Source: Solirubrobacteraceae bacterium
Lineage (GTDB): Bacteria; Actinomycetota; Thermoleophilia; Solirubrobacterales; Solirubrobacteraceae
Assembly: GCA_016463765.1 (NCBI GenBank)
Contig: JAEMQS010000007.1
Coordinates: 32,181-96,180, forward strand
Reading direction: 5' to 3'
Length of the DNA stretch: 64,000 nucleotides
How positions within the stretch are numbered: position 1 is the stretch's first letter; every line of letters begins with the position of its first letter. The notes below the pieces were generated by a model. It had not been told where the DNA came from. It did no database searches and worked only from the letters and a program-made list of their open reading frames with translations. Both the position numbers and the translations under genes were made by a program. Below, piece after piece: positions 33,684 to 43,936 of this stretch.

Positions 33684-34415
33684 TCACGCTGCGCTGGCCA
33701 CCAGCGTGTCCGGCACCGGTGCGTCGGCCGGCCCCACATACGTGTCCAGCCATCGCGTGAGCGGCGCCAGGCTCGCCCAGGCCAGCTCGAGGTGCTCCTG
33801 CGCCGCTGCGGGATCGATCGACCGCTGGTCTGCGCGTCGTCGCCGGCGCCGCACCGTCGGCTGCAGCATCGCCGCGCCGTACAGCGACGTGTGGCGCAGC
33901 AGCTCCGCGCGCGGGTGCTCTCGGGGGATGCCGCGCGGGACGGTGCGCAGGGTCGCGCCGTGGACCGTGAGGGCGCTGGCGCGCAGCTCCGCGACGATCC
34001 TGGCGAGATCGGTGCCGGAGGTGGGCTCGTCGACCGCCGCGCGGTACCGCGCCAGCTGGTCGCGGGAGAACGGACGGCGGTACCCGGCCATGGCCGAGAG
34101 CCCGTGCACCGAGATGTCGAGGACCAACGCTGACGCACTGCCGGGTCGGCCGGCCACCTCACCGGCGACCGACGGCCAGTACGGATGCTCGCGATTGGTC
34201 GCGAACCGCAGGTCCCGCAGCTGGCGGAACACCCGCGGTGTTCCCCCGCGATCGTCTGCCGCCCCGCGCAGGAGCGCCGCGAGCGGGTCACGCAACGCGG
34301 TCTCGTACACGTCGCTGGTCGCGGTGAAGAACGCGCGGGAGTTGTCCGCCGCGAGCTGGTCGAGCCAGTCGAAGGCGGCGGGGCCGAAGCCCGGGAAGTC
34401 GGAGAGCTCGTGCAT
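33684..34415 (-). CDS. DUF2461 family protein
   Basis: A 243-residue protein with the DUF2461 layout: FDWLDQLAADNSRAFFTA near residue 14 (FL..L..NN...WF pattern), RQLRDLRFATNREHPYWPSVAG near 65 and DISVHGLSAMAGYRRP near 100. Members are found widely and have no established biochemical role. A basic stretch RRRRRR near 190 is unusual. TACGGT 8 bases before the ATG on the minus strand suggests its own leaderless promoter. Confidence 0.78.
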   Translation of the reverse strand: MHELSDFPGFGPAAFDWLDQLAADNSRAFFTATSDVYETALRDPLAALLRGAADDRGGTPRVFRQLRDLRFATNREHPYWPSVAGEVAGRPGSASALVLDISVHGLSAMAGYRRPFSRDQLARYRAAVDEPTSGTDLARIVAELRASALTVHGATLRTVPRGIPREHPRAELLRHTSLYGAAMLQPTVRRRRRRADQRSIDPAAAQEHLELAWASLAPLTRWLDTYVGPADAPVPDTLVASAA

Positions 34416-34423
34416 GCCCCGGG

Positions 34424-34429
34424 ACCGTA
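34424..34429 (-). promoter_or_regulatory. -10-like TACGGT for the DUF2461 gene
   Basis: Minus-strand TACGGT, 8 bases before the ATG at 34415. A short inverted repeat AGGCAC-GAACGT-GTGCCT (34429-34446) lies just upstream and could be an operator. Confidence 0.45.
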
Positions 34430-34497
34430 GGCACGAACGTGTGCCTCAGGACCCCACGATCGTCACAACTCTGCGCAGGACCGGCCGCAGAAATAGA

Positions 34498-34521
34498 AAC
34501 GGCCCGCTTTCGCGGGCCGTT
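34498..34521 (-). terminator. hairpin terminator in the divergent gap, minus-strand orientation
   Basis: Perfect 10-bp stem AACGGCCCGC / GCGGGCCGTT. On the minus strand the loop is the stable tetraloop GAAA and the stem runs into TTTCTATTTC, a usable U-rich tail. On the plus strand no T-run follows. Both flanking genes point away from this gap, so the hairpin must end some transcript starting between 34,522 and 34,750. Confidence 0.6.
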
Positions 34522-34663
34522 CCTGGGGAGGAGAGATACTGCTATGTGATGGGTCTGTCTCTGTGTGGATCGGTGAGAGAAGTCTTGTGGAGTCCCGCTC
34601 CGCGCCTTGCGCGATCTGCGTTCATCCGATGAAAAGAGTGTGCCCGCTCTCGGGGCGCATGGG

Positions 34664-34679
34664 TGTGAGCTAGGTCACA
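34664..34679. promoter_or_regulatory. CRP/FNR-family type operator
   Basis: TGTGAGCTAGGTCACA: perfect TGTGA-N6-TCACA arms, the consensus bound by CRP and the actinobacterial regulator GlxR. It is centred about 80 bases before the tlyA start, and also lies upstream of any leftward transcript ending at the 34498 hairpin. No crp-like gene is in the window. Confidence 0.6.
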
Positions 34680-34737
34680 GCGGGTGCAACGGATCCTGCG
34701 CCCATGGTCGATTTGCCCGCATTTGCAGGGTTTCCGC

Positions 34738-34743
34738 TAGGTT
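34738..34743 (+). promoter_or_regulatory. -10-like TAGGTT for tlyA
   Basis: TAGGTT ends 7 bases before GTG 34751; TTGCCC lies 19 bases upstream of it as a possible -35. No Shine-Dalgarno. Confidence 0.5.
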
Positions 34744-34750
34744 GCCCGCC

Positions 34751-35542
34751 GTGACCCGGGTCCGTCTTGACGCCCTGCTCGCCGAGCGCGGCCTGTTCCC
34801 CTCGCGGACCCGCGCGGCGGCGTCGGTCATGGCCGGCGAAGTGCGTCTGGGCGCGCATGGCGAACGGGCGAGCAAACCCGGGCAGATGGTCGAGCCCGGG
34901 GTGGAGGTCCACGTCGACGAGCGGCCGCGATACGTCTCGCGCGGCGGCGAGAAGCTCGCCAACGCGCTCGACCTCCTAGGGGTCGACCCGGCGGGACGCC
35001 GCTGCCTGGACGTCGGCGCATCGACCGGCGGGTTCACCGACGTCCTGCTGCAGCGCGGCGCCACGCACGTCATCGCACTCGACGTCGCGTACGGCGAGCT
35101 CGACTGGGGACTGCGCGGCGACGAGCGGGTCACGGTGATCGAGCGGACGAACGCACGAGCGATCTCTCCGAGCGATCTGCCCTACCGTCCCGAGTGCATC
35201 GTGGCCGACGTCTCCTTCATCTCCCTCACGAAGGTCCTGCCCGCCGTGCTGGCGTGCGCGGATGAGCGCTTCGACGCGCTCGCCATGGTCAAGCCCCAGT
35301 TCGAGCTCGGCCGCGGGCGGGTCGGCAAGGGCGGCGTGGTGCGCGATCCGGACGACCGGCGTGAGGCGCTCGTCACGGTGGCGCAGGCCGCGCGCGATCA
35401 GGGCGCCGCCGTGCTGGGCTTCGCGTCGTCCGGGCTGCCCGGCCCGAAGGGCAACCGCGAGAGCTTCGTCTGGCTCGCCGAGGCGGGCCGCGCCGGCGAT
35501 GTCGCCGATCTCGAAGCCGCCGCGCGCGAGGTGGAGCCGTGA
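34751..35542 (+). CDS. tlyA: TlyA family rRNA (cytidine-2'-O)-methyltransferase
   Basis: A 263-residue protein: an N-terminal S4 RNA-binding domain (RLDALLAERGLFPSRTRAAASVMAG, residues 5-65) joined to an FtsJ-like methyltransferase. The SAM motif is CLDVGASTGGFTDVLL near 85, DVAYGELDW follows, and the catalytic Lys/Asp/Lys/Glu set includes ADVSFISL and MVKPQFE. TlyA methylates 16S and 23S rRNA in mycobacteria and sensitises ribosomes to capreomycin. GTG 34751 is fixed by the -10 hexamer. It overlaps nadK by four bases. Confidence 0.94.
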   Translation: MTRVRLDALLAERGLFPSRTRAAASVMAGEVRLGAHGERASKPGQMVEPGVEVHVDERPRYVSRGGEKLANALDLLGVDPAGRRCLDVGASTGGFTDVLLQRGATHVIALDVAYGELDWGLRGDERVTVIERTNARAISPSDLPYRPECIVADVSFISLTKVLPAVLACADERFDALAMVKPQFELGRGRVGKGGVVRDPDDRREALVTVAQAARDQGAAVLGFASSGLPGPKGNRESFVWLAEAGRAGDVADLEAAAREVEP

Positions 35543-36393
35543 GCCGCGGCGTCACCGTCGTCTCGCACCAGCGTCCCGGGCAGGTCGCGCATGCCGTCGA
35601 TCGTCTGGTGGAGGCTGCGCGAACCTCTGGCGTCGAGCTGCGGTTCGACCACGAGGAGGCGCAGAAGCTCGGCATCACGCCCATTGACGGCGTCGTCGCC
35701 GTCGGCGCCCATCCCACGCAGGACGTGTCGCTGTGCGTCGCGCTCGGCGGTGACGGGACGATCCTGCGGGCGCTGCGCCGGTACGCGGGTACGGGCGTCC
35801 CGGTGTTCGCGGTGAACTTCGGCGAGGTCGGGTTCCTTGCGACCGTGGAGCCGGAGGACCTCGACGAGGGCGCATTCGAGCGCGCCTTCACCGGAGAGTT
35901 CGAGCACCTCGCCCTGCCGGCGATCGCCGTCGAGGTCGGCGACGGCGTGCAGGTCGCCATCAACGACGTGTCGATCCAGCGCCGCATCGGCGAGCGCGTC
36001 GCGACGCTGGCGTACGGCCTGGGCGGCGAGGAGGTCGGATCGGTGCGCTGCGACGGGCTCGTCGTCTGCACGCCCGCGGGCTCGACGGGCTACAACCTCG
36101 CCAACGGCGGCCCGGTGCTCGCGTGGGGCGTGGAGGGCTACGGCGTGTCGTTCATCGCGCCGCACTCGTTCAACGCGCGGGCGCTCGTGGTCGCGCCGCA
36201 CGACGTCCTGCACGTGCACAACCGCTCCGAGGAGCAGGTGGACATCTCCATCGACGGGCGGCCCGCGGGTCACATCGACCCGCACGAGGAGGTTCACGCC
36301 CGCTTCCTGCGCGAGGCGACGGTCCTCGCGCAGCTGCACGGGTCAAGCTTCTACCGCAGATTGCGGGAGAAGTTCGGACGCCTGTCCTCGTAA
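35539..36393 (+). CDS. nadK: NAD kinase
   Basis: A 284-residue enzyme making NADP+ from NAD+. The GGDGT motif (LCVALGGDGTILRALR, near residue 68) and the NE/D-type block (VAINDVSIQ near 140), then CDGLVVCTPAGSTGYNLANGGP near 173 are the diagnostic parts. GTG start overlaps the tlyA stop. The tlyA-nadK-recN order is common in Gram-positive genomes, which supports all three calls. Confidence 0.95.
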   Translation: MSRGVTVVSHQRPGQVAHAVDRLVEAARTSGVELRFDHEEAQKLGITPIDGVVAVGAHPTQDVSLCVALGGDGTILRALRRYAGTGVPVFAVNFGEVGFLATVEPEDLDEGAFERAFTGEFEHLALPAIAVEVGDGVQVAINDVSIQRRIGERVATLAYGLGGEEVGSVRCDGLVVCTPAGSTGYNLANGGPVLAWGVEGYGVSFIAPHSFNARALVVAPHDVLHVHNRSEEQVDISIDGRPAGHIDPHEEVHARFLREATVLAQLHGSSFYRRLREKFGRLSS

Positions 36394-36443
36394 CTGCGCA
36401 AAACCCCCCTGATCCGTCGGCACGCGCTGGTAGACCCGTAGGC

Positions 36444-38111
36444 GTGCTGACCGAGCTCCGCGTCGAGAACCTGTTGCTCATCGAGCGGGCCGAGCTGCGC
36501 CTGGCGGCTGGTCTCAACGTGCTGACGGGCGAGACCGGCGCGGGCAAGACGGTCCTCGCCCACGCGCTGGATCTCCTGCTGGGCGGCAAGGCCCGCCAGG
36601 GCATCGTGCGCCCCGGCGCGCGTGAGGCGTACGTCGAAGGCGTCTTCGAGCTGGACGACCGGATGCGCGCGCAGCTCGGCGACGTCCTGCCCGAAGGCGC
36701 CGACGAGCTCGTCCTGGCGCGTCGCGTGAGCGCCGAGGGCCGCACGCGCGCGCTGATCTGCGGGCGCACCGCGACGGTGGCCGACCTGCGGGAGGCGGCC
36801 GCGCCGCTCGTGGCGTTCTACGGCCAGCACGAGCACCGCCGCCTGACGCTCGGCTCGGCGCAGCTGGAGATCCTCGACGGGTTCTGTGGCCAGGCGCAGC
36901 AGGGCCGGCGATCGCGCGCGGCGGCGGCCCACGCGCGGGTTCGCGAGCTCGAGCAGCAGCGTGAGGAGCTGGTGGCGCGGGCGGGTGCGCGCGAGCGCGA
37001 GCTGGACCTGCTGGCCTTCGAGTTGCGCGAGATCGAGGAGGCCGCGCCCGAACCCGCCGAGCAGGAGCGCCTGACGGCCGAGCGCGATCGCCTGCGTCAT
37101 GTCGAGGCGCTGCGCGGCGGGGCGCTGGGCGGCGCCGAGGCTGTCGCGCCCGAGGCGACCGAGGCGGGCGGCGGCATCGCCGTCCTGCTGGCCGACGGCG
37201 CGCGGGGGCTGGAGGCTGTCGCGGGGGTCGATCCGCGGCTCGACGAGCTGCTCGCGCGGTGGCGCGCCATGGCCCTGGAGGCAGACGATCTCGCGGGCGA
37301 GCTGCGGCGCTACGCCGAGGAACTCGACACCGGTGAGACCGGCCGTCTCGAAGTCGTCGAGGAGCGGCTCACGGTGCTCGACCGCCTTGCGCGCAAGCAC
37401 GGCGGATCGATCGACGCGGTGCTCGCACACGCCGAGCAGTGCCGCGCCCGGCGCGACGAGCTGACCGGGGCCGAGGAGGCGCTCGGCCGCGCCGACGAGG
37501 ACTTGCGCGCGGCTCGGGAGGAGTTGGCCGAGCATGCCGCCGCGCTGCACGCGGCCCGCGCGAAGGCCGCGCCGAAGCTCGCGAAGTCGGTCATCGCGCG
37601 GCTGGGGGAGCTGGCCATGGAGGGCGCCGAGTTCCGCATCGAATTGCTCGAGCGCGAGCCGGGGCCGACGGGCGCGGACACGGTCGAGTTCCTGATCGCG
37701 CCGAACTCCGGGGTGCCGGCCGCGCCGTTGCGCGAGTCGGCGTCGGGCGGCGAGATGTCGCGGGTCATGCTCGCGCTCATGAGCGTCGCGCACGATCAAG
37801 GTGCCGGCACGCTCGTCTTCGACGAGATCGACGCCGGCATCGGCGGGCAGACCGCGCGGGCGGTCGGCGAGCGGCTGCGCGAGCTCGCCCAGGGCCGTCA
37901 GGTGCTGTGCATCACCCACCTGCCGCAGGTCGCGTCGCTCGCGGCGCGGCACTTCTCGATCGAGAAGGATCCGTCGGGCAACCCGGCGGTCACGACGGTC
38001 TCCGAGCTGGATGACGGCGCCGTGGTGGGCGAACTCGTCAGGATGCTGGGCGCCGACGAGGACGATCGCGCCGCGGTCGAGCACGCCGAGCGGCTCCGAG
38101 CCGCGGCATGA
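36444..38111 (+). CDS. recN: DNA repair protein RecN
   Basis: A 555-residue SMC-like protein. N-terminal LTELRVENLLLIERAEL leads to Walker A GETGAGKT (29-36); FYGQHEHRRL near 130 is the Q-loop region. A long Glu/Arg/Ala-rich coiled coil spans about 155-430. The C-terminal head has the signature RESASGGEMSRVMLAL near 432, Walker B TLVFDEIDAGIGG near 457 and the H-loop CITHLPQVAS near 490. It acts early in double-strand break repair. GTG 36444 gives the standard N terminus. No Shine-Dalgarno or -10 match is clear. Confidence 0.95.
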   Translation: MLTELRVENLLLIERAELRLAAGLNVLTGETGAGKTVLAHALDLLLGGKARQGIVRPGAREAYVEGVFELDDRMRAQLGDVLPEGADELVLARRVSAEGRTRALICGRTATVADLREAAAPLVAFYGQHEHRRLTLGSAQLEILDGFCGQAQQGRRSRAAAAHARVRELEQQREELVARAGARERELDLLAFELREIEEAAPEPAEQERLTAERDRLRHVEALRGGALGGAEAVAPEATEAGGGIAVLLADGARGLEAVAGVDPRLDELLARWRAMALEADDLAGELRRYAEELDTGETGRLEVVEERLTVLDRLARKHGGSIDAVLAHAEQCRARRDELTGAEEALGRADEDLRAAREELAEHAAALHAARAKAAPKLAKSVIARLGELAMEGAEFRIELLEREPGPTGADTVEFLIAPNSGVPAAPLRESASGGEMSRVMLALMSVAHDQGAGTLVFDEIDAGIGGQTARAVGERLRELAQGRQVLCITHLPQVASLAARHFSIEKDPSGNPAVTTVSELDDGAVVGELVRMLGADEDDRAAVEHAERLRAAA

Positions 38112-38175
38112 GACACAGATTTGCGCAGGGAGCGGGGTCCACCCGCCGTACCGTCGGCGATGCCGGATACAGTGA

Positions 38176-41000
<2,825 letters not shown>

Positions 41001-41008
41001 GCGCCACG

Positions 41009-41014
41009 TAGGCT
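41009..41014 (+). promoter_or_regulatory. -10-like TAGGCT for the PLC-like gene
   Basis: TAGGCT ends 7 bases before ATG 41022; no Shine-Dalgarno. Confidence 0.5.
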
Positions 41015-41021
41015 GCGGGCC

Positions 41022-43319
41022 ATGGACGGGCACGACGGGTCCGGACTCGACCGCCGCGAGACGCTGAGCATCGCGCTGCTCGTGCTCGCATGCCTGGCGG
41101 TCGTCGGCACACTCGTCACGAGCTACGTCCGCACGCAGCTGCTGGACCGGGAGGACTTCGCCGACCGCGCCGTCGCCGCGATCCAGCGCGACGAGGTGCG
41201 GAGCGTCGTGGCGCGCGAGCTGACGATCAACGTCGTCGAGCGCGGGGCCGAGGACGCGATCACCTATCGGCCGCTCATCGAGCAGGCGGTGAGCGTGGTG
41301 CTCGACACGCCGCCGGCCCTGCGCCTGCTCCGGCTCGGGGTGCGCGAGGCCCACGGCCTGCTGTTCGTCCGCGATCAGGGCAACGTCGTGCTGGACGTCG
41401 CCGACGCCGCGACGGTCATCCGGCCGGCGCTGCGCAGCGTCGCGCCGCAGGTGGCCGACGAGATCCCGAGCGACCTGAGCCCGGAGATCCTGCGCCTGCG
41501 CGAGGGGGAGACCGGCACCCAGCTCCTGCGCCTGGCGGGCAACGTGCGGACGCTGTCGTTCGTCCTGCCCGTCGTCGCGCTGCTCCTGCTCGCCGGCGGC
41601 ATCCTCGCCGCGCACGACCGGCGCCAGGCCGCGACGCGTGCGGGGATCGCGGTGGGCGTCGCCGGGGTCGCGGTCGTGGCGCTCACGTACCTGGGCGGGT
41701 CGCTGGCCGCCGACGCCGCCCGGGGTGGCACCGTCGTCCCGCTGGCCGAGGCGCGGGACGCCACCGGCGCGCTGTGGGACGTCATGTTCGGCGACCTGCG
41801 CCGCTGGGGTCTGGGACTCGCCGCGGCCGGGCTGATCGTCGCAGGCGCCGGGGCGTCGCTCCTGCGACCCGTCGAGGCGGCCGGGGACCGGCTCGAGGAG
41901 GCCGTCGCCGCGGTGCTGCATCCGCGATCACCCGAGCTGCGGGCGCTGCGCGGTGTCGCCGCGATCCTCATCGGGGCGCTCCTGCTGGTGCGTCCCGAGC
42001 TCGCCGCGCGGATCATCGCGCTGGCCGGCGGCGCGTTCCTGGCGTTCGTCGGAGCAGGAGAGGTGCTCGACCTCGTGCAGGAGCCGCGCCGCCGCCGGCA
42101 GGGCGGCGCGCCGGCCCCTGACGGCCGGCGCGGACGGTCCTGGGTGCCGGTAGCGGCAGGCGTCGCGGCGTTCGTCGGCCTAGTGACCGTGGTCGGGGTC
42201 GCGCTGACCGGTGACGACGCACCCGCCAATCCGCCGCGAGCGGCTGCGCTGCCCGGCGACGTCACGACCTGCAACGGCTCAGAGGTCAACTGCGACCGGC
42301 GCCTGAACGAGGTGGTGTTCCCCGGGACGCACAACGCGTTCTCGGCCGCCGAGGATCCGGGTTGGTCGCTGACGAACCAGCGGTTCGGGATCGGCCGGCA
42401 GCTCGAGGACGGGATCCGGCTGCTGCTCATCGACGTGCACCCGGCGGTCCGGGCGGCCAACGGCCGGGTGCGCACGGACTTCGACGCGGCCGGCTCGAGC
42501 GCGAACCGCGTGCGCCAGCAGCTCGACCCCGCGCAGCTCGCCGCCGTCGAGCGGCTCGGCGGGCGGATCGGGCTGGGGGACACGACCGGCGGGACCGAGG
42601 GCCTGTACCTGTGTCACAGCGTCTGCGAACTCGGGTCCACGCCCGCGGTCGACGTCCTGCGCGACCTTCGGGTCTTCCTCGAGCGCGAGCGCGGGGAGAC
42701 GGTCGTGCTGTTCGTCGAGCCGTACGTCGACGCGGTCGCCATGCAGCGGCTCTTCGCGCAGGCCGGGCTGCTGGATCTGGTGGTCACCCTGGACCGGTCC
42801 GCGCCCCTGCCGACGCTGCGCGAGCTGGTCGCCGACGACCGGCGGCTCGTGGTCTTCACCGAGCGGGGCGCCACGCCGGACATCCCGTGGTACATGGACG
42901 GGTTCGCGTTCGTCCAGGACACCCCGCTCGGCGCCAAGCAGCCACGGGACCTCAGCTGCGCGCCCTACCGCGGGCAGCCGGACAGCCCGATCCTCATGCT
43001 CAACCACTGGATCGACGACTTCCCGCCTCCCCGCGGGCGCAACCGCGCGATCCTCAGCCGGAAGTTCCTCGTCGACCGCGCGCTGCGGTGCGGGCGCGAA
43101 CGGCGGCTGCCCGCCTCGTTCATCGCGGTCGACCACTACGACCTCGGCGACGTCATCGGCGCCGCGCGGGAGCTCAACGCGATGCCCGTCGAGTCGCGAA
43201 CCGCCGTGCCCGACGACGCGACGGAGGTCGCGGCGCTCGAAGGCGCCGACGACGATGACCAGGCGACACCGGCGCTGCGGCCCGAGGCCGGCGGCACGCT
43301 GCCGACCGCCGGGGGCTGA
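41022..43319 (+). CDS. seven-helix membrane protein fused to PI-PLC-like domain
   Basis: A 765-residue protein. Residues 1-400 hold about seven helices (18-36, 182-200, 208-226, 263-281, 307-323, 326-345, 370-391) with a 145-residue outward loop after the first. Residues about 420-720 form a PI-PLC X-like TIM barrel: VVFPGTHNAF near 431 with the catalytic His, LLLIDVHPA, YLCHSVCELG with a second His, and HWIDDFPPPRG near 665. Topology puts the catalytic domain outside. It may cut phospholipid head groups or glycolipids; substrate unknown. The C-terminal 40 residues are acidic and disordered. This combination is not one I recognise. Confidence 0.82.
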   Translation: MDGHDGSGLDRRETLSIALLVLACLAVVGTLVTSYVRTQLLDREDFADRAVAAIQRDEVRSVVARELTINVVERGAEDAITYRPLIEQAVSVVLDTPPALRLLRLGVREAHGLLFVRDQGNVVLDVADAATVIRPALRSVAPQVADEIPSDLSPEILRLREGETGTQLLRLAGNVRTLSFVLPVVALLLLAGGILAAHDRRQAATRAGIAVGVAGVAVVALTYLGGSLAADAARGGTVVPLAEARDATGALWDVMFGDLRRWGLGLAAAGLIVAGAGASLLRPVEAAGDRLEEAVAAVLHPRSPELRALRGVAAILIGALLLVRPELAARIIALAGGAFLAFVGAGEVLDLVQEPRRRRQGGAPAPDGRRGRSWVPVAAGVAAFVGLVTVVGVALTGDDAPANPPRAAALPGDVTTCNGSEVNCDRRLNEVVFPGTHNAFSAAEDPGWSLTNQRFGIGRQLEDGIRLLLIDVHPAVRAANGRVRTDFDAAGSSANRVRQQLDPAQLAAVERLGGRIGLGDTTGGTEGLYLCHSVCELGSTPAVDVLRDLRVFLERERGETVVLFVEPYVDAVAMQRLFAQAGLLDLVVTLDRSAPLPTLRELVADDRRLVVFTERGATPDIPWYMDGFAFVQDTPLGAKQPRDLSCAPYRGQPDSPILMLNHWIDDFPPPRGRNRAILSRKFLVDRALRCGRERRLPASFIAVDHYDLGDVIGAARELNAMPVESRTAVPDDATEVAALEGADDDDQATPALRPEAGGTLPTAGG

Positions 43320-43355
43320 CGCCCGATCGCGCGCCGGTCTGCAAGCCTCTGGGCC

Positions 43356-43898
43356 ATGAGCCAGCGCTTCGAACGCCTGACCGGCGAGACCGTCTTCCGT
43401 GGCCGGATCTTCGACGTCGTCCGCGAGCGGTTCCAGTTCGAGGACGGGGAGATCGTCGAGCGCGAGAACGTCGTGCACGGCGGTGCCGTCGCGATCGTCG
43501 CCTACGACGAGGACACCCTGTTCCTCGTGCGCCAGCCGCGCGAGATCGTCGGCCGCTCGGACATCCTCGAGATCTGCGCGGGCCGGCTGGACCAGCCCGG
43601 CGAGTCCCCGCAGGACTGCGCGAAGCGGGAGCTGGCCGAAGAGCTCGGTCTTGCCGCCGACGCGTGGGAGCACGCGACGACGTACTTCACGAGCGTCGGC
43701 TTCTCCAACGAGGAGCTGCACGTGTTCTTCGCCACCGGCCTGACGGAGGTCGAGCGGCCGGAGAACGACGAGGAGGACGAGCGCATCGAGGTCGTGCGCT
43801 GGCCGCTGGACGAGCTCGACGCGGCGATCGACGCGACGACGGACTCGAAGACCCTCATCGGCCTGCTCCTGTTCCGCCGCGCGCGCGAATCGGGCTGA
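43356..43898 (+). CDS. Nudix hydrolase, ADP-ribose pyrophosphatase type
   Basis: A 180-residue Nudix protein. AGRLDQPGESPQDCAKRELAEELG carries the Nudix box (split here: REL, then EELG) that binds Mg2+. The flanking LVRQPREIVGRSDILEICAG strand and TYFTSVGFSNEELHVFFATGL match ADP-ribose pyrophosphatases. Compared with the strict Gx5E spacing there is one extra residue before the first Glu, a variation also seen in other actinobacterial ADPRases. Likely hydrolyses ADP-ribose to AMP and ribose-5-phosphate. Confidence 0.9.
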   Translation: MSQRFERLTGETVFRGRIFDVVRERFQFEDGEIVERENVVHGGAVAIVAYDEDTLFLVRQPREIVGRSDILEICAGRLDQPGESPQDCAKRELAEELGLAADAWEHATTYFTSVGFSNEELHVFFATGLTEVERPENDEEDERIEVVRWPLDELDAAIDATTDSKTLIGLLLFRRARESG

Positions 43899-43936
43899 CG
43901 AACGCCTCACCGCGTGGCAGCATGGGGGCTGAGCCC

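Larger units (their letters stand above)
34522..34750. other. gene-free part of the largest intergenic gap
   Basis: The gap 34,416-34,750 contains no convincing open frame. It holds the DUF2461 promoter, the hairpin at 34498-34521, the CRP-type palindrome at 34664-34679 and the tlyA promoter. The stretch 34522-34663 is less GC-rich than the genes around it and may encode a small RNA read leftwards into the hairpin. This is a proposal; I found no match to a known RNA. Confidence 0.4.

Noticed and set aside
43356..43898. Defective Nudix box (one extra residue in the Gx5E spacing)
   Set aside because: The REL-EELG helix is intact, and the same spacing occurs in other actinobacterial ADP-ribose pyrophosphatases.
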